From Capsaspora owczarzaki ATCC 30864 (taxonomy: Eukaryota; Opisthokonta; Filasterea), in the NCBI RefSeq assembly GCF_000151315.2, contig NW_011887295.1, forward strand, positions 496,001 through 560,000: DNA of 64,000 nucleotides, in the 5' to 3' direction. The notes beneath the pieces were generated by a model, which had not been told where the DNA came from, did no database searches, and saw only the letters and a list, made by a program, of their open reading frames with translations. The position numbers and the translations under genes are program-made. Positions 1-12,097 of the stretch are shown here, in pieces; the stretch's first letter is position 1, and each line of letters begins with the position of its first letter.

Positions 1-2908
1 CGACGAGGATGCGCTGGAGGCTGTTGCAAAGGCAAAATGCAAACCGGAACCGGCTGGCAAGTTGAGGCTGGTCGGCGAAGGTGGCGCTTGTGGGTGCTGC
101 AAGCTGTGCAAGTGCAATTGCTCCTGGAGTGCCGTCATCCAGCTCTGGCGCATGGCTTCGTTCTCCGTCTCCAGCAAGTACGTGAGCTTTTTGATCTTGA
201 CCTCAAAGCAGAATTGCAGCTGTGTGACTGCGGAGGGTTCGACTGCCAAAATCTTGGATAATGGAAGCACATCGCGGGTCGTCTTGTTATCGCGGTCGGA
301 GACGAACGAAGACAGGTTTTGCCCAGTGAGACGCCAGAACCGGCGTTTTCGGGCGTTTTGGGACTTGGCGTCCTTGTTTGTGTGGTGCACGAGCCAGCCT
401 TCCTTGATGACCATCCCATCGAGTTGACCCATCGACGCAACGCTTGCTCGTGCGCTCGACACGGTGATTTCGGGAATGGGCGCGGGAGACGCACCACCAC
501 TTCCTGCTGCTGCTGCTGCTGCTGTTGGAGCAGCGCCGGCACACGGGAGCGTATCTTCGTGGCACTTTTTGTGGCACTTGAGCAGGCATCGAGAGCAGTT
601 GTAGCCTTGTTTGCCAGCGCCCCAAATGAACTTGTCGCAGTGTTGGCAAAAAGTCGGCACGGCAAAGTGAGTGGCGATAAACTCGTGCCCGTTGACGAGA
701 TGCACCTTTCGGCCCTTGCCGTCAGCAGTGGCAGCGACATTGGTCGAGGTTGCAGGGGACGAGGCCACTGCAGGCATGGTGGTACTGGGGGTCGACGACG
801 CGGTGCTGGCGACGCTGAGCCGTTGCGAGTCAGGCGTGTCCAAATGGTCGTGCGACTCGTCGTAGTCGACGGGCACGTTCATGAGGCGATGCAGCGGAAT
901 GTTGGCCGTGTCGGCAGGCAGCGAAACAAGCGAGGCCCGGCTTCGCGTTTTGTGCTCGCCGAAAAAGTTTTGGGCACGTTCCATGTCGGTGACGTCGCGA
1001 GGCCCAAACGCATCGTCGGGCCAGATGGCGCTAAAGTGCCGCAAGAGCACGACTACCTCTCCAAACTTGCCGCGGGCAATGCGGTCTTCCACCTCACCCA
1101 GCGCTCGGTTTTTGGCGTCCGCACTGTCGCGGTCGAACGATGGGAGCGAGTCAATGTCGAGATCGGGCAACAGGTTTTGTGCAATGAGACGCAAGCACTC
1201 GGTCAGCACACCGTCGACGGTACCAACGACGGCGGACAGATCGGATGTCCCATCCACCTGGCCAAAGCCGCAGTCTTGAGGCACGTGCTGTAAACACTTT
1301 TTGTGGCAGTTGTAGCCGCAGTCGGCGCACTGCAGACCCTGACGGGCGACGCCCCACAGCAGCTTTTTGCAAGAACCGCACACGGTCAGATTCTTGTAGG
1401 TATGGACAGTAAAGTTGTGCGGCATGACGGGAACTCGCGAGATTGCCACCTGGTGGCTGTCCCCGGCAATCGAATTGCGCGCGGCTTCGCAAGAGTTGAG
1501 CTCCTTGTACGCGCAGCGCTTGTGGAAGTTGCGCATGCAGTCCTCGCAACGCAGCCCTTGACGCACAAGGCCCCACAGCAGCTCGTTGCAATAGTCGCAA
1601 AACGTCGGCTTCATGTACGACTTGACGGTCAGGTGATGAGGATGCCCCGCCAGATTGGACAGCGAAGTTGTCGTCTTCTTCCGCCGTCCAGCGCTATCAA
1701 TCGCATCCGGGTTGGTGCGGCGCCGTGTGGGAGTGGACACGCCGTCCTGCTCGTGCACATCCTGCTCCGCATGTATGGCGAGGGTTGCGCCGCCCGAGCC
1801 GTGAACCGTCTCCGGCATGGCCGGCATGGAATGGTGCTTGAGCAAAGCGGCGCTCGCGGGCTGCGCCACAGCAGCTGCCGCAGCGGCGACTGGAATGGGA
1901 GCTCCGACGGGAATCACCACCTCGACGTGCACGCCCGGAAGGATTTGCTCTGGTCGTACAAGGCGTACGAGCACGTTTGGGTGTGTATAATCGTGCACAA
2001 AAAACAGCGGTGCGGTTGTGCCAAATCCGGCTCGCGGGAACTGCGGATCAAACGAGATGTTGACATTAAGAATGAGTGCAGGAACAAAAACATGCGAAAC
2101 AAAACATGCAAAACAAAACAAACACGAAATAATGCGTCAATTTTTTTTTTTTTTTTTTTGCTTTTGCTGAGAATTTGACTCATTTTTTCGATTTTGAATC
2201 GATTTTTTTTTTCAATTTTTAATTTTTTTGTTGATTTTTTGATTTTTTGATTTTTTTGATTTTTTTTTTGATTTTTGATTTTTTCCCATTTATTTTATTT
2301 TATTATTTGAATGGGACGCTTTGTTTTTTGCATGTCGCTGATGCCAGCACTTGCAAGGCGCTCGTCCTGCTCCTGACCGCACGACTGGAGCGTGTCTTGC
2401 GCTACACCCTCCTCACCTCCCCCCTGCAAGTCGCTGCGGACTGCTCAGCGCAGTGGCCCCCAGTCGAGAAACCAATTCAATAATAAATGTTTTTTTTTTT
2501 TTTTTTTTTTTTTTTTGTGTTGCAACAGCGGATCGGGACAAGTCGTCGTGTTGGCCTCCCCCTCCTCGTTCAGCCGCAGTCTCGCTCAAGGCCACATGCC
2601 ACAGCAACACGACGCCGAGACCACGACGCGGGTTGGCAGGACGGCAGCAGCAGCGAGGCGAGCAAGGCGAACACAACACTCGAAAAGCCAACAATAACTC
2701 AGCCACTCGCAGCAAAAGGGGAAGGGCGGCAACACGCACGTACCTTCTCGATGGCGAGAGCAACGAGCGGCGCAAGGAAGGCGTCGGGCTGTGTGGCTGC
2801 GAGCGAGGTTGGGGTGGACGGGTCGGCGGGCGACGGTCGTGGCGGCGCAGTGTATGAGCCAACGTCTTCCAACGGGCCGCACTTGAGGTGGATGTTAACG
2901 ACCATCAT
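1..2908 (-). CDS. Protein kinase D-like protein, N-terminal part (C1-C1-C1-PH), runs off left edge
   Basis: Two exons are seen: exon 1 at 2908-2744 (ATG at 2908, ends GAGAAG|GTACGTG) and exon 2 from 2040 to the window edge, split by a 703-nt intron with long poly-A/T runs. Joined, the start reads like the ubiquitin-like N-terminus of PKD: ALAIEK + FPRAGFG resembles the family's QKFPECGF, followed by FVHDYTHPNVLVRLV. Then come three cysteine-rich C1 domains (C1a near 1640-1500 with FCDYCNELLWGLVRQG; C1b near 1410-1275; C1c near 685-550 with FCQHCDKFIWGAGKQG), an alanine run, and a PH domain (about 430-130). PKDs bind diacylglycerol through C1 domains and relay signals at Golgi and plasma membrane. 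Known PKDs have two C1 domains, so three is odd. The kinase domain, if present, lies outside the window; a non-kinase C1-PH protein cannot be excluded. Confidence 0.72.
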
Positions 2909-3687
2909 CGCCTGGCAAGGGAGAGCGTGAGGAGAGCGGGGTATGTTGTTTTGAATGGTGAGGCAGTTGGTGTGCTTGTCCAAGTGTCTTCCGCTGTGGT
3001 GGGGGGGGTCGGTTTGTCGTTCGGGGGCGGCGGTTGGTTTTGGTGGTTGGATGGCGAAGACTTTGTTCACTTGCGAAAACTCCAATGCAACAAGGAAAAG
3101 AAACAAAGAAAAAAAAAAAAAGAAAAAAAAAAAGGAGTGGATGTTGAACCAAGCATTCGCAGAACACATCGACAAACTATGTGTGATTGAGGCGTTGCTG
3201 GCGTGCGTACTGTGAGCGTGAGTGTGATGGAAAAAAAAAAAAAAAAGCTCTTGCCGGTTTCTGAATCCGGGTCAGGTCTGATGTTTTGATGTTTTTTGTT
3301 TGTTCTGCTCTTCAGGCAATTCGAACCTCACACATGCGACCATCTGGCCAGCGAGTCATCCCATCATCCGACAAATGCGTGAGGGTTGGCAAGTTTAAGT
3401 TGGGCGCAACAAGTTTACCCGAGATGTGCAATTTGAATCGCTTTATGTCGGATATGTCGACAAATACATTTAAAGTTCTCTCAGCAGTTTCGAACGGCAA
3501 TTCCTTCTCTGGTCGGCGAACGGTTCACCTCGGCCTTTCATTCCAACAAATGAAAAGCAAATTACTCTCACTTGTTCTTCACTCTGTTCGAATTCGTGGA
3601 CACGAACGAGCAGCAATCTGTATGTGTAGTCATCTTTTTTTTTTTTTTTATTTTTCTTTCATTTTTTTTTCCCATTTCCTTTCGATC
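2909..3687. other. Intergenic region between divergent genes
   Basis: Shared upstream region of the PKD-like gene (-) and the S28 peptidase (+). It holds poly-A runs near 3105-3135 and 3229-3246 and a poly-T run just upstream of the peptidase ATG. No convincing coding exon or RNA gene was seen. Confidence 0.6.
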
Positions 3688-6214
3688 ATGCGGTCTGCAG
3701 CTCTGCTCGTCGTTGTGCTCGCCGCCGTCGCCGCCGCCGCGCCCTTCCACCTGACGCAGGGCACCTTCAAGCTCGGCACCTCCGTCACCAACCGCCTCCT
3801 CGACGCTCAAGGTCAGTCCGTCAGTTCCCCAGTTTGCTCGCTTTATAGTCCGATTCCGTTCACCTCGTGCCCTGGTCCCAAAAGCTCCGCCTCGCCGAGA
3901 CCTTCCGCCAGAGAGGGGTGCATTGGTCTGAGTATTCGTACTAACTGCTACACAATCGAACTTCTGTCTTGTGTGGTGCTGCGTGTTGCCCCCAAAAACA
4001 CAGACTCGCATGCTGGCCGCCGCTCGCTCGGCGACGTCCCCAAGCAGTGGTTTACCCAGAAGCTCGACCACTTCAACACCTTCGACGAGACCACTTGGCT
4101 GCAAAAGTACTACGTCAACCAGACCTTCTGGGGCGGCCCAGGCTACCCGATCTTTTGTACGTTGGATTGGTGTTGACTCGGAAAAATTCATGCCGATTAT
4201 TGATGCTGCTGCTGCTGCACGTCCTTGAGCCTTGCCAATAATGCAACACGCATTCAAAAACTCATCCATCGCATTGCTACTCTGAACACTTGTTGTTGCA
4301 GTCATGATTGGCGGCGAGGGTCCGATCGACGACCGCTATGTCACTGCAATGGACTATGTTATCTATGCGCGCACATACAAGGCGCTGATGGTCACCCTCG
4401 AGCACCGTTTCTACGGCGAGAGCGTGCCCACCGCTGACTACTCGGTCGCCAACCTCCGCTTCCTGACCTCTCAGCAGGCTCTTGCCGACGCTGCCAACTT
4501 TGCCGCCAACATTACCCTGCAGTTCAACGCACCTGTAAGACACGCTTGCTCGTTGCTTCATGCTGCAGTGAGCCTGGAAGAGACCTTGTAAAGGTCGTTT
4601 GCACATGCGACACGTGAGTCCCAGACGAGTATTGGTTCTCATCGTGGGATTGCTTTTGGTCGTCTGGGTCACTTTTCCTGCAGACTTCGTCCTGGGTCAC
4701 TTTCGGTGGTAGCTACCCTGGTACGTAGTCCGATTGTGTCTTGCACGGCTGATATTCCCTTCATCCACACTGACAATCAGCGTGTTGCATTCTTCCCCCG
4801 CCCCCCAATTCCCTCTCCAACTTCAGGTTGCCTCTCTGCTTGGGCTCGCCTCAAGTATCCCAACCTCTTCCAGGGCTCTATCTCGACCTCTGGCCCCGTG
4901 CATGCCGAGCTGAACTTTGTGCAATGTACGACCGTGGTTGATTGCGGGGCACTCCAAAACCAACATTCGCCACATCTGACGCTGCGCTCCATCCTTGTTC
5001 AGACCTTGAGGTTGTCCAGGCCTCGCTCGAGTATTTCGGCGGCACGACCTGCTCTTCGCTCATCACGCAAGCTACCAACAAGATCCAAACTCTGCTTCAG
5101 CAGCCTGGTGGTCTCAGCTCTGTAAGTTGAACAAACCCAGCTGGTTTTGGTTGTGCATCTTGTTTCTGACTTGGCTTTTTTGTTTTGGCTGGCTTCATTC
5201 TCAAGGTTGGCAAGCTCTTCAGTGTTTGCGTCCCGCTCAACTCCCAAGATGACGTTGCCAACTTTATGTCGGTAAGAGCTCTCGCCATCTTGGCCAAATC
5301 GTTCCGTTCAGAGTTCAATGTCGCACACTGCACTCACAACGAGCTGCGTGACAGACTCTCGCCGGTAACGTCATGGGTGTCGTTCAGTACAACAACGAAG
5401 GCCGCGGTGGCCCCACCATCACCGATGTCTGCGCTACCATGCTGAGCAACTCTGGTACGTGCCTGTCGCCGCTGTATTTGTTGTTGATTCTCTCGCATTC
5501 ACAGCTCTCTTGTGTCCTTTGTTCTACTATTTGAAACTCACACTCATGTTGTCTCATGCACCACAGATCCTCTTCAAGCTTACGTCAACCTCAACCAGCT
5601 CTTCCTTGCTTCTGGCAACGTCACTTGCCTCGATGTTGCTTACAAGCCCATGATCCAGCAGCTCCAGGATACCGCTCCTGGTGCTGATGTCGGCGGTCGC
5701 AGCTGGCTCTGGCAGACTTGCCAGGTTGGTGATGTCTTTGATTTTTTTTTTTTTTGCTTCTGGCTCGAATGAAGTCACCTGAGACTCACTTTGCCATATT
5801 TTGCGTCTCGGTTTTCTGGTCTCTGTTCTGCAGGAGTTTGGCTTTTACCAGACCACAGACTCCACCTTCTCGCACGTGTTTGGCAACCTGTTCCCGCTTT
5901 CCTTCAGCCTCCAGATGTGCAACGACGTTTTCGGCACCAACTACCAGCAGGCGGACTTCCAGAAGCGCTTGAACTGGACGAACGACTACTACGGCTCGCT
6001 CGACTTTTCTGGCTCAAACACCTTCTTTATTCACGGCTCCATTGATCCCTGGCACGCCCTTGGCATTTACCAGATCACCTCGCCCGTCAACTCTGCCACT
6101 CTCATCACTGGCACTGCTCACTGCGCCAACATGCGCATGCCGCTTCCATCGGATCCCCCGCAGCTTGTCGCCGCTCGTCTCCAGACCTCCGAGACAATTG
6201 GAAAGTTCCTTTGA
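3688..6214 (+). CDS. Serine carboxypeptidase family S28 (PRSS16/Pro-X carboxypeptidase-like)
   Basis: Ten exons join in frame to a 489-residue protein: 3688-3811, 4004-4156, 4302-4534, 4684-4720, 4827-4925, 5003-5121, 5206-5271, 5355-5454, 5567-5724, 5834-6214. The start is followed by a clear signal peptide (MRSAALLVVVLAAVAAAA). Family hallmarks are all present: WFTQKLDHFN near the start, a GGEGPID oxyanion-region motif, the nucleophile Ser in GGSYPG, the Asp in HGSIDPWHALG and the His in GTAHCANM. S28 enzymes remove residues after proline and act in lysosomes or outside the cell; the signal peptide fits either. GGSYPG differs from the commoner GGSYGG, but the serine is kept. Length is normal for the family. 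A poly-A signal follows at 6260. Confidence 0.93.
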
Positions 6215-6259
6215 GCTGGCTTGGAGTTGTTGCCTTGTTGATTTGCAATCGCAACAGAC

Positions 6260-6265
6260 AATAAA
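6260..6265 (+). terminator. Poly-A signal AATAAA for the S28 peptidase
   Basis: Canonical AATAAA 45 nt after the stop codon, on the coding strand. Confidence 0.7.
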
Positions 6266-6427
6266 GTGTTCAAGCAACTTGGACCTTCAACACTCTCATC
6301 ATTCCAAGAGACAAAAAACAACAAAAAACAACAAAAACAACAAAAAACAAAATATAAAACAACAAACCAGCATTGAAAAGATTAGGCTGCAACAAACACA
6401 CAAGGTAGAGCACCAACCAAAATAATA

Positions 6428-8535
6428 TCAACCTTCTTGCGTGGCCACCGGAGTGACGCACCTTCGTACATTGGGCGCGGACTCTTTCCCCAAAGTGGAC
6501 GAGGGGGGAGCAACACCAAGTATCGCGCAACTGTTGGTGCTGAATCGACGCTTGGCAGAGACGGCGGGCGAGTCAAACCGAATGCTTTGCAGTATCTTTG
6601 TTGGGGTTAGAGGTGAGATTGGAGGAAGGAGCTGCGACGCTCGCAGCACTGTCGAACTAGCCCGCCTTGCATTCCAAACGTGGAGCAACGACATTTGCGG
6701 TCGCCGAGTACTCAAAGAGCTGCCGGAGTGCTGCGTACCATCATTGAGACTGGCTACTGCGGTAACATCTGCATGTTGACCTCCAGTGTGCCGCATTGGC
6801 CGTTCGTGTAGCTGCGTGGCCTCTTGAAACAAGACAATGGCCTCGGACACTGCCGCATCGAGCGAAGCCTCAATCCGCGTTTGCCGCTCTGGTGATTGCT
6901 CGGCAGACGGAGACAGCACCAGTTCAAGGTCGTCACTCTGTGAGCTATTGTCACTCAAGGTCTCGGCAAACGGCTGCGAGCGACACAGCGGACAGGCGCG
7001 ATTTTTCGTGAGCAGCCATTGATCGACGCAGTTTTGGTGAAAGTCGTGGGAGCAAGGAAGACAGCGGAGCGTGTCTCCTTCCTTAAAGTCATCCAGGCAT
7101 ATGACGCACGTTTCTTCGCACACAGTTGAAGCTAGCGACACTTGATCTGCGGTAGGAGGGGCGGTCTCTTGGGAATCGGCGTCGACTGCCCCTCGCTCCG
7201 TTCCTTGTTGTCCACGAGACACTGGGCCTGAAGCGTCGAGCGCCCGCGACGCCGTTGCTTTCTTCGGTGCTTGGAATGTTCGTGTTGGGAGACTATTGAC
7301 TTGTTCTTGGGTCAGCGTTTTGGTCTCGGGATGTTGTCCGTGGGCGTTCGCAGGCATGTTGCGCGTGCTCCAGTAGCTGATTATTGCGGCCGCGATGGCA
7401 AACGCAAGAATGCAACCGACGATGATCCCCCAAACAGTCGCTGTGCTCAGACCTGAATCTGCTGAATCGGGTCCATCTGAGTCTGGCGGATAGAGCACAA
7501 CCTGCAAACAACCAATGAAGCGGTCAGCGATTACATCAAAAGGTATTGTGTGAAATTGGGACGTGCTTCTCGTCCCGTGCTTGATGCTTACCCAGATCGA
7601 GCTACTGCTGCCGAGAAGATCGACCAAGGCGAGGCGAGTGCCGGACGAAATGGCTCCAGACACTACATATCCGCGAACGCCGACGTCCGTGCCACCCTCT
7701 GGCTCTACGGCACCCTGAGGTGGGATTGATGTAACTGCATACAATGCAGCACTCGCTCCGGCATCTGCCGCTCGAGCAACCTGTCCCCCAAAAACAAACA
7801 CGGGAATGAATGAGGGAACGGACAGCTTGAGCGAACGCGCGCAGCAAAGGGATGGTGGCACACGCACACATGCGTCAATAAAAAGAAGGAAGGAGACATG
7901 AAGGCCGGAAAATAAAAGGAAGACACCGCAAAATTATCTGAGAACAAAAACAGCCGAAAACACACAAAAGAAGAACGCCACCCAACTTTTATTCCTTCTT
8001 TGCGGCCGCCTGCTTCCAACAAACATACCTGTGTTGCAATAGGACAAGCACTGCTGATACCCAGCAAAGCTATCCACTGAGTTGAGCGGGACTGCGTCGG
8101 GAGTGGCTTGCACGGGTCGAACTGACCCAGGTTGACAAGAACGCCGGGAAGATTAGAGCCGAGGATAGCGGGCCCGAAGAGGGAGGGCGCGTACTTGCCG
8201 TACAACTCTTGGTTTTCTCCATCACGGCCCATCGCATAGACCCGCATAGTGCAGAGCTGCTGTGCGGGGGACTGAAGCGGGGCGGCATTCGAGTCCGACG
8301 CAGTTGTTTCCGAATCAGCATCAAGCCGTCTTCCAAGCTTGAGCGGCGCGGTTTCTGCGCTCGTGCTCATATCTCCAAGTCCGTCCGCTTGCCGTTCTAA
8401 GGCGCCGCTCGCCTTTGTGTCTGTTGGAAGGGCAGCGGTCGTTGGGAAGTCGTTCGCAGTTGCAACGAGAAGAATGGCGAGGGTCATCATCGGAACGGTC
8501 CACATCCTCCGATTTCGATCCTGTCGGTTTCGCAT
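6428..8535 (-). CDS. PA-TM-RING E3 ubiquitin ligase (RNF13/Goliath-like)
   Basis: Exons 8535-8029, 7780-7592 and 7501-6428 encode about 589 residues. The chosen ATG puts a hydrophobic signal segment ([12 protein letters not shown]) near the N-terminus; in-frame ATGs further up would bury it. A protease-associated domain spans exons 1-2 ([17 protein letters not shown] to GSSSSIW), followed by one membrane helix ([18 protein letters not shown]) and a RING-H2 finger ([12 protein letters not shown] to CPLC, with the H-x-x-C pair in [11 protein letters not shown]). The tail is long, Ser-rich and apparently disordered. This architecture marks endosomal or lysosomal membrane ubiquitin ligases, with the PA domain in the lumen and the RING in the cytosol. 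The second intron is 90 nt, a multiple of three without a stop, so its retention would keep the frame. Confidence 0.9.
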
Positions 8536-8886
8536 TTTGGTACCGCAGTCCTGACGCACAGAAGCGCGCGGTTGCTTGACAATATGATGCAGCATTTGAC
8601 CAAGAAAAAAAACCGCGCTCTTGAGGGAAGGGCTCGGTGAGTGTTTGCTGTTCCCCAAATTCAGCAACGAAAAGTCTCGCAAGTAGGAACAGGGCGCAAA
8701 GAGATACAAGATGGAGTGAAACTTCCTCCCGAATGCAAAACGAGCAAACACGAATAATTTGGTTTTCGCAGACAAAAGGTCGAATTGCACAAACAAACGA
8801 CTTTTTTTTTTTTTTTTCATCAATCACCATCAACCAGAAGAATCAATTCAGTACGGCATTGAAACGAATGGCCGTTTGGTTTGCAC
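8536..8886. other. Intergenic region
   Basis: Lies between the PA-TM-RING start and the SPX-HAD stop (both minus strand). It contains a poly-T run at about 8800-8817; an in-frame minus-strand extension of the RING gene to 8823 is open but looks like 5' leader. Nothing else was seen. Confidence 0.5.
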
Positions 8887-10575
8887 CTAGGAGTGAACCT
8901 TGCTCAATGCCGCAATGTCAGACACAGAGCCCATGATGTGGTCCGGACGGTATGCGTAGCGCTTGAGCTCGTCCATCGAGGTGACTCCGGACAAGACAAG
9001 AATGGTCTCGATTCCCGACTCGATACCGCCAATAATGTCCGTATCCATTCGGTCTCCGATAATGACGGTATCTTTGGCATCACAGCCAAGCTTCCGCATG
9101 GCCGATCGCAGCATCAGAGGATTGGGTTTGCCTGCAGACAAGCACGCCCAACAAGCTCGCATTAGTCGTGGGCCATTTTCGCGTCAGTTCTTCAACAAGC
9201 AAAAGAAGTCACACTACCCAAGTAATAAGCCTTGCTACCCGTGGCAAGCTCAATCGGAGCCACGAGACAGGCGGTTCCGGGACTCACGCCGTTGAGCGCC
9301 TTGTCGTAGACGTCAACGTTCGTGCCAATCAGCTTGGCACCACGACGCACCAAGTTGACGGCCAGTTGCATGCGCTCGTAGTTGTAGTTTCGAGTTTCTC
9401 CTATGACAACTATTTTCCAAAAGGGGTTCACAAGATTAGGGCCTGAGCAACAAAATCCTCGAGTTGAAGGGATACTGGTAAACAAATTGCGTGTTGTGTC
9501 GGCAAGTCATTACCATAGTCAGGGTCAATCTCATTCATGGTGTAGCCGACCTCGTACAAAGCCGAGATCAGACCAGCTTCACCGATGACGAACGCAGAGC
9601 CGTTGGGCTTTTGGCGTTGGAGGAACTCGGCAGTCGACAGCGACGAGTTGTAAAACTGGGTCTCGCCGACGTGAATGCCCAGTCGTCCAAGCTTCTGCTG
9701 CAGCTCCTTGGGCGAGCGCTCGGACGAGTTTGTCAAAAAGAGGAAGCGCTTCTTTTCTGTCTTGAGCCACTCGACAAACTCAATCACGCCTGGCAGCAAG
9801 TGATTCTGGTAGTACAGCACGCCGTCCATGTCGATAATCCACCCCTTCTTGGAGAGGAGGTTTTGCGGGATTGGCTGAGGTTGAGTTCGCGGATCTGTTT
9901 TGGCGGTTGCGAGCAGGCATTCAGCGAATGCAACTAAACGTGCGGAACACCCCCCTCCCAAGCACAATCAATGCATACCGGACTGAAGGAAAGTCGTCAG
10001 CACAGCGACTGCTTTGCGGCGATTGCCATTTTCGAACGTATCCGCGTACAGTTTCTGGACAATCATGCAGCAGGTCAGTTCAATGTTGATGACCCCTTTC
10101 GCCCTTTCGGAACTCGTTGCCAGAACATTAGTTGCATCCAATACCTCAAGCCCAGTGGTCATGACTGTCAGGTCGTCCGTGTTGGCGAAATTGGACTTGG
10201 CGACCGCCTCCACATACTCTTCTGAAAGCGACACTGTGGATTTGACGCGCAAATCGTACTTCGCGGAAGGGAACAACGGTGAGCCACCTGCAAGTGTCGC
10301 GCTCTAAACGCTACTGCACCAGCCCTCGTGAGAAGCTCTACCTTGGCAAGAACCCGCTGAAAACCCATCACGTTGAGCGAGCCAAATTCTTCGAGAAGGA
10401 AGGTCTGGACATACAAATCGCGCATAGAGCGTTGAAGATCCTCGCCATGTCGAAGTTTCTCTGACTCGCTAGCACTAGCAAACAGAGTCGCCTGTGTTTG
10501 GATGGATTCAAAGTGAGAATGATGATGATGATGGAGTGCAGCACAATTCCAGTTCTTTTTGCAGAAATGATGATG

Positions 10576-10607
<32 letters not shown>

Positions 10608-11841
10608 GATGATGATGGAGGGCAGCACAATTCCAGTTCTTTTTGGCCAGCTCGGTTTCAATGCGCGTGCGGAACTCTGCCAATTCTGCAAAAAAAAAAA
10701 AACCAACAACTTAGACTTGAGTGAACGGAGCGGGAAATTCTCAAAGAGAAACCAACAAGCGAGGCACTCAACTGGGCGATGCGCGGTCTGCGGAGCTTTC
10801 GACCTCGCTGATCAGCGCCTTGAGATGGTTGTAAGCAATGTAATTCTCGCTCCTGTATGTGTGCGAGTTGAAGATTTCAAGTTGATTGGTGAGGGGTTTT
10901 TTTTTGTCCCCTACGCTGCATTTCACTGGAATGGGAAATGGTCTCCCATTTGCTTTCAGTCTCAACATCAGCCTTAGCTCGAGTCTCAGAGCACGGTATG
11001 ATCTCAGATACATCAACAGCTGTCAAATTCGCAGCCAACTGCTTCCTGTTTTTTTTTTTTTTTGTTTTCCCTTTCATTCTGCTTCGGTTCACTCCAAAGA
11101 GCCCTTTCGCGCCCCGCTCCCCGGATCCCCCACTTCTTACAAGTGCATTCATACTAGACCTTCTCCTCTCCCCTTTCATCCCCCCCCCACCTGCTCCGGC
11201 CCTGGTTGCTTCTGTCGTGACCAATCCAAACCGGTTCAACAACCGCACGTGCCCTGTGCTCATGATTGTGTCCCTTCATCATCCATCGAGGTGGGGGGGG
11301 TTTTGAAGTGAACTGACCACTCGGCATTGCGCTCGCTCATGAGGCGGTAGCTGAAGCGGACACCCGAGCGGGACGACGCGGCGACGGGGTGGCCGAGCAG
11401 GGCGAGCGGCGGCGGCACGGCGGACGAGCCGACGGGCGTCGCGTATGGATGGAGCAGCGGCGAGAAGAGCCCAGTAGTGGTCCCGCCCGCAGCAGCAGGG
11501 GCGCCAGAGTGGGTGATCGACGACGCAGACGCCGATGCCGATGCGGGCGCAGAGACCAGCGAGTACGGCGACGAGATTGACGATGCCGAGGACGACGCGG
11601 TCAATGGTCCTCCTGTGGTTTCGCTCGTGTTGCTGCTGCCGTTGGTGATCATCGTGTCCATCGAGAGCGTCCGTGAGACCGCCGCAGCAGCTGCAGTTGC
11701 GCTGTCACGCACTTCCTTGATCACCCGGCGCGGCGTCGTGACCTCGTTGGCGGTGGTGGTCGTGGATGCTGCTGCCGGAGTGCTGCTGTTCGACGACTCG
11801 TTCAGTGCTTTGACAATCTGCTTGACGGGCTGATTATCCAT
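8887..11841 (-). CDS. SPX domain fused to NagD-like HAD phosphatase
   Basis: Seven exons (11841-11318, 10852-10773, 10685-10342, 10258-9979, 9894-9514, 9409-9218, 9131-8887) join in phase to 681 residues. After about 160 Ser/Ala-rich residues comes an SPX domain: RFSYRLMSERNAEW + SENYIAYNHLKALISEVE, then FRTRIETELAKKNWN, then LLEEFGSLNVMGFQRVLAK + YDL. From about residue 400 a complete HAD class IIA phosphatase follows: motif I WIIDMDGVLYY, motif II FLTNSSERSP, VVIGETRNYNYERM, KPNPLML and GDRMDTDIIGGIESG, closely resembling E. coli NagD. SPX domains bind inositol pyrophosphates and gate phosphate transporters and polyphosphate or phosphodiester enzymes. SPX joined to a HAD phosphatase is not an arrangement I know. 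The substrate is unknown; a sugar phosphate or nucleotide is typical of the family. Intron 2 has an unusual GTTGAG donor. Confidence 0.88.
10518..10646 (-). repeat. CAT-triplet expansion and short duplication inside the SPX-coding exon
   Basis: A GATGAT run on the plus strand codes for about 18 consecutive histidines on the minus strand. It is flanked by two near-identical copies of a roughly 40-nt segment encoding KKNWNCAAL plus His. Copy 1 lies at about 10596-10645 and copy 2 at about 10519-10561. The whole stretch stays in frame. Confidence 0.85.
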
Positions 11842-12097
11842 TGCGATATTGAAACTTAAATGACTGAATGAAGAGCTGAGTTGAATTGGACTTGGGCTAT
11901 ATGAATTTGCCGACTTGAGTGGACTTGGACTTGGACTGGAGCTGCATTGCAAAGTGTAAAATGTTCGCTCTGATTTTCTCAAGTGATTTAGATTGATTTC
12001 TCAGCTGAGCTGTTCAGTCACTCTTTTGTTTTGAATTTGTGTTGTGTTCTTTTCGAGTGTTGAGATTGATATTCTGATCGACGTATTCATTCAAACC

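Noticed and set aside
3286-3687. N-terminal extension of the S28 peptidase upstream of 3688
   Set aside because: The open frame continues upstream, but the signal peptide starts exactly at 3688 and the upstream part is T-rich and unconserved.
10494-10724. Asp/Gly-rich and Met-rich plus-strand frames over the GATGAT run
   Set aside because: They are other-frame readings of the CAT repeat inside the SPX exon; splice phase and conservation support the minus strand.
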